From: Dichetophora obliterata
Taxonomy: Eukaryota; Arthropoda; Insecta; Diptera; Sciomyzidae
DNA length: 64,000 nt
Assembly (NCBI GenBank): GCA_963920525.1
Contig: OY986436.1
Span: 90,314,496-90,378,495 of the forward strand
Direction of reading: 5' to 3'
The notes below the pieces were generated by a model. It did not search any database, was not told the DNA's origin, and saw only the letters and a program-made list of their open reading frames with translations. Within the stretch, counting starts at the first letter, position 1, and the number at the start of each line of letters is the position of its first letter. Below, piece after piece: positions 52,201-58,200 of the stretch. A program made the position numbers and the translations under genes.

Positions 52201-55200
52201 AAAGGGACTCCTTCAGCGTTTTGAAGAAAAGTGCTTGTTGTTCAGCAATGTATGAATGAGGTTTTAAAACATCCAAGGCACTACTACACAAGCTATCAAC
52301 AAAATCATCTGCGGGAAGCACTTGAGTGATTATCGTAAAGCGATCTGTATGGACGATCTGAATGGACAGGTGTCCATTGCTCAAACTGCACACTAGTAAC
52401 TTCATTATCATCGAAAACCATTATTAAATGGTCACGAATCACACCCAATCCAGGACAAGAAACACAATTTTTATTTGGAGCTGATTTTGCAGTCGTTAAA
52501 TAACAAATTGATATAGGGTTTGGACACATCATCCTTTGTAGGCACTCCTTGTAAGACGGAAGGTGCATGTTGGTTTCTGCAGTAAGTGAATCAATATCTC
52601 CTCCACTCAGCATCAATTTAACATTCTGGTGGTAAGTACAGCTGTAGTCAAAATAAGAGCAGTACTCTTTTATTCTCACATGTTTGTATAAACAATACTT
52701 GTCTACAAATTTCGGATCCGGTAAACCCATTATCGTTCCTATATGTACTTTCATCGCTGGTTCGAAACCTGTCCTCAGTTTCCTCCTATATTGTAAAATT
52801 TTCCAGATACAGGGTGTTTTACGTTTTTGGCACTTGTTTAGTATTATTTATCTACAATCCATAAAATTAAAAATAATATTTTGTATTGACTTTATATGAT
52901 TTAAATACAAATTCTAAATGTTTGATAGTTTAAATCATACTTGATTTTAAATACAAATTCTAGTTGTTTGACAGTTTAAAATCGTTTATCGAGCTTAAGG
53001 TCAAAGTTAGAAACAATTAATTGTTCTAACGAATTTTTCTAAAGAAACAACAACAACAACAAAGTTTTTTCAATATGAAAGGAAAAAAAACCACTAGCAA
53101 ATTGATTTTATTGTACAATTTCTGCGTGCTAAACGCGTCATCAGAAATCTTTGTGATTGCCCGTGCAAGCGCGTAGACGCACTGCACCATCTGGGCGATG
53201 AGATTTTGAAGCTTCAATTTCTCATTTTTTTCCTTAATTTCATAATGCCACATTTGTTGTTGTATTTCTGTTTTACTTTAGTTTCTATGCCTATATTATA
53301 TGTAGTCCAACAGCCTGCTGGAATTCTGCACTAACAAAGCATGTTTACTGAAGTTGTTTTTAGAATTTTTTGCTGATTTTGTTTTTCAGCTGTTTCCGTT
53401 TGGTCGAGCTCTACCATTTGATTAAAGTTTTTTCCTAAATGACCTCTATGTTTATTATGTTGACTTTATATGATTTAAATACAAATTCTAAATGTTTGAT
53501 AGTTTAAATCATACTTGATTTTAAATACAAATTCTAGTTGTTTGACAGTTTAAAATCGTTTATCGAGCTTAAGGTCAAAGTTAGAAACAATTAATTGTTC
53601 TAACGAATTTTTCTAAAGAAACAACAACAACAACAAAGTTTTTTCAATATGAAAGGAAAAAAAACCACTAGCAAATTGATTTTATTGTACAATTTCTGCG
53701 TGCTAAACGCGTCATCAGAAATCTTTGTGATTGCCCGTGCAAGCGCGTAGACGCACTGCACCATCTGGGCGATGAGATTTTGAAGCTTCAATTTCTCATT
53801 TTTTTCCCTTAATTTCATAATGCCACATTTGTTGTTGTATTTCTGTTTTACTTTAGTTTCTATGCCTATATTATATGTAGTCCAACAGCCTGCTGGAATT
53901 CTGCACTAACAAAGCATGTTTACTGAAGTTGTTTTTAGAATTTTTTGCTGATTTTGTTTTTCAGCTGTTTCCGTTTGGTCGAGCTCTACCATTTGATTAA
54001 AGTTTTTTCCTAAATGACCTCTATGTTTATTATGTTGACTTTATATGATTTAAATACAAATTCTAAATGTTTGATAGTTTAAATCATACTTGATTTTAAA
54101 TACAAATTCTAGTTGTTTGACAGTTTAAAATCGTTTATCGAGCTTAAGGTCAAAGTTAGAAACAATTAATTGTTCTAACGAATTTTTCTAAAGAAACAAC
54201 AACAACAACAAAGTTTTTTCAATATGAAAGGAAAAAAAACCACTAGCAAATTGATTTTATTGTACAATTTCTGCGTGCTAAACGCGTCATCAGAAATCTT
54301 TGTGATTGCCCGTGCAAGCGCGTAGACGCACTGCACCATCTGGGCGATGAGATTTTGAAGCTTCAATTTCTCATTTTTTTCCCTTAATTTCATAATGCCA
54401 CATTTGTTGTTGTATTTCTGTTTTACTTTAGTTTCTATGCCTATATTATATGTAGTCCAACAGCCTGCTGGAATTCTGCACTAACAAAGCATGTTTACTG
54501 AAGTTGTTTTTAGAATTTTTTGCTGATTTTGTTTTTCAGCTGTTTCCGTTTGGTCGAGCTCTACCATTTGATTAAAGTTTTTTCCTAAATGACCTCTATG
54601 TTTATTATGTTGACTTTATATGATTTAAATACAAATTCTAAATGTTTGATAGTTTAAATCATACTTGATTTTAAATACAAATTCTAGTTGTTTGACAGTT
54701 TAAAATCGTTTATCGAGCTTAAGGTCAAAGTTAGAAACAATTAATTGTTCTAACGAATTTTTCTAAAGAAACAACAACAACAACAAAGTTTTTTCAATAT
54801 GAAAGGAAAAAAACCACTAGCAAATTGATTTTATTGTACAATTTCTGCGTGCTAAACGCGTCATCAGAAATCTTTGTGATTGCCCGTGCAAGCGCGTAGA
54901 CGCACTGCACCATCTGGGCGATGAGATTTTGAAGCTTCAATTTCTCATTTTTTTTCCCTTAATTTCATAATGCCACATTTGTTGTTGTATTTCTGTTTTA
55001 CTTTAGTTTCTATGCCTATATTATATGTAGTCCAACAGCCTGCTGGAATTCTGCACTAACAAAGCATGTTTACTGAAGTTGTTTTTAGAATTTTTTGCTG
55101 ATTTTGTTTTTCAGCTGTTTCCGTTTGGTCGAGCTCTACCATTTGATTAAAGTTTTTTCCTAAATGACCTCTATGTTTATTATGTTGACTTTATATGATT

Positions 55201-58200
55201 TAAATACAAATTCTAAATGTTTGATAGTTTAAATCATACTTGATTTTAAATACAAATTCTAGTTGTTTGACAGTTTAAAATCGTTTATCGAGCTTAAGGT
55301 CAAAGTTAGAAACAATTAATTGTTCTAACGAATTTTTCTAAAGAAACAACAACAACAACAAAGTTTTTTCAATATGAAAGGAAAAAAACCACTAGCAAAT
55401 TGATTTTATTGTACAATTTCTGCGTGCTAAACGCGTCATCAGAAATCTTTGTGATTGCCCGTGCAAGCGCGTAGACGCACTGCACCATCTGGGCGATGAG
55501 ATTTTGAAGCTTCAATTTCTCATTTTTTTTCCCTTAATTTCATAATGCCACATTTGTTGTTGTATTTCTGTTTTACTTTAGTTTCTATGCCTATATTATA
55601 TGTAGTCCAACAGCCTGCTGGAATTCTGCACTAACAAAGCATGTTTACTGAAGTTGTTTTTAGAATTTTTTGCTGATTTTGTTTTTCAGCTGTTTCCGTT
55701 TGGTCGAGCTCTACCATTTGATTAAAGTTTTTTCCTAAATGACCTCTATGTTTATTATGTTGACTTTATATGATTTAAATACAAATTCTAAATGTTTGAT
55801 AGTTTAAATCATACTTGATTTTAAATACAAATTCTAGTTGTTTGACAGTTTAAAATCGTTTATCGAGCTTAAGGTCAAAGTTAGAAACAATTAATTGTTC
55901 TAACGAATTTTTCTAAAGAAACAACAACAACAACAAAGTTTTTTCAATATGAAAGGAAAAAAAAAAAACCACTAGCAAATTGATTTTATTGTACAATTTC
56001 TGCGTGCTAAACGCGTCATCAGAAATCTTTGTGATTGCCCGTGCAAGCGCGTAGACGCACTGCACCATCTGGGCGATGAGATTTTGAAGCTTCAATTTCT
56101 CATTTTTTTCCCTTAATTTCATAATGCCACATTTGTTGTTGTATTTCTGTTTTACTTTAGTTTCTATGCCTATATTATATGTAGTCCAACAGCCTGCTGG
56201 AATTCTGCACTAACAAAGCATGTTTACTGAAGTTGTTTTTAGAATTTTTTGCTGATTTTGTTTTTCAGCTGTTTCCGTTTGGTCGAGCTCTACCATTTGA
56301 TTAAAGTTTTTTCCTAAATGACCTCTATGTTTATTATGTTGACTTTATATGATTTAAATACAAATTCTAAATGTTTGATAGTTTAAATCATACTTGATTT
56401 TAAATACAAATTCTAGTTGTTTGACAGTTTAAAATCGTTTATCGAGCTTAAGGTCAAAGTTAGAAACAATTAATTGTTCTAACGAATTTTTCTAAAGAAA
56501 CAACAACAACAACAAAGTTTTTTCAATATGAAAGGAAAAAAAAAAACCACTAGCAAATTGATTTTATTGTACAATTTCTGCGTGCTAAACGCGTCATCAG
56601 AAATCTTTGTGATTGCCCGTGCAAGCGCGTAGACGCACTGCACCATCTGGGCGATGAGATTTTGAAGCTTCAATTTCTCATTTTTTTCCCTTAATTTCAT
56701 AATGCCACATTTGTTGTTGTATTTCTGTTTTACTTTAGTTTCTATGCCTATATTATATGTAGTCCAACAGCCTGCTGGAATTCTGCACTAACAAAGCATG
56801 TTTACTGTTTTTGTTTTTTTTTTTCCTTTCATATTGAAAAAACTTTGTTGTTGTTGTTGTTTCTTTAGAAAAATTCGTTAGAACAATTAATTGTTTCTAA
56901 CTTTGACCTTAAGCTCGATAAACGATTTTAAACTGTCAAACAACTAGAATTTGTATTTAAAATCAAGTATGATTTAAACTATCAAACATTTAGAATTTGT
57001 ATTTAAATCATATAAAGTCAACATAATAAACATAGAGGTCATTTAGGAAAAAACTTTAATATTTTGTATTTTAAAAAATTATCAAATTTTCCATCAATAC
57101 ATCAACCACTATCGTGTCATGTGCTGTAGCAGAACTAAAATTTTGAGATTATCATACGAAATATCAGCAAATTTTGCATCTTTTGTTTTAGCGGAGCTGT
57201 AATCGTCCAGTAATTATAATACAATGGCACGTTCGCGTAGCGGCTAAAGCGACAATTAAAAACTTAAAAGGAAAATGTAATGATTTTCTATTATCTGTCT
57301 CATTCTAATATTGAACGTCCAATCTAACAATGAATACGTAATACTTCAGACAGATAAGAGATGGCCCTACTAGTCACAATTGGTTTTCATAATTATGAAG
57401 CTCATGAAAGCTCATAAGAGCTTTTAAAAAATCCGTTTCGTAAATTTCTTTAATTCTTTAAAGGCTTATAAACGGCAATTGGGCTTGATAAAAATAAATA
57501 ATGATGTACATTTGTTCAGGCCATATACAAGTCTACTTAGTCCAAATATGAACAAAATCCAGAATCTGACATTATTTTCGTGGCCCGCTTCACGTTAAAG
57601 TTTTTTTTTGCATTTCATTTCACATTTCTCAATTTCAGACTTATTCAATTTGAATCATGGAAAAGTACACAATCGAGCAACGCGTAAAAGTTATTCAGGC
57701 TTATTATGAAAATGGACGTTCAAATCAAAAGGCATATCGTGCACTTCGTGATTTGTTCGGTCAATTTAATCGTCCAAATGTGCGTACAATTGGAAAAATC
57801 GTGCAAAATTTTGAGCAAACCGGGTCTGTAGGAGATGTGAAAACACCAGTGCTTGCTCGTACAGCTCGTACTGCGGAAAATATTGCTGCTGTTCGCCATA
57901 GTGTGGCTGAAGTGCCGTCCACCTCAACTCGTCGTCGTACCCAACAATTGCACCTCTCACGTTCGTCGTTGATGAACATTATGCATAAAGACTTGCATTT
58001 ACACTCTTACAAGGTGCAATTGACTCAAGAACTAAAGCCTCTTGACAATTTGAAGCGTCGTCAATGGTCAGAATGGTAGCAAGAAATGGCAACAGTGGAT
58101 GATCAATTTTCGAAGAAAATCATCTTCAGTGATGAGGCACATTTTCACCTCAGTGGATTCGTCAATAAGCAGAATAGCAGTATTTAACCGAATGATAATC

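Larger units (their letters stand above)
50984..57600 (-). mobile_element. 6.6-kb TIR element carrying an orphan transposase
   Basis: About 190 bp at 50990-51170 is mirrored at 57390-57595. Matched points are TTCTGGATTTTGTTCATATT, AATGTACATCATTATTT and AGAAATTTA-GAACGGATT. The outer ends carry TTCACGT. Inside lie a minus-strand transposase (51596-52754) and a nested foldback array (52887-57057). Without the foldback the element would be about 2.4 kb. Confidence 0.7.

Noticed and set aside
53026..56700. Five repeated ORFs of 69-75 codons on the minus strand as a gene family
   Set aside because: They are the same frame in each unit of a tandem foldback array, ending in cysteine-rich low-complexity translation of CAA repeats.
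52887..56807. CRISPR-like array
   Set aside because: The units are 575 bp without distinct spacers, and the window is eukaryotic.
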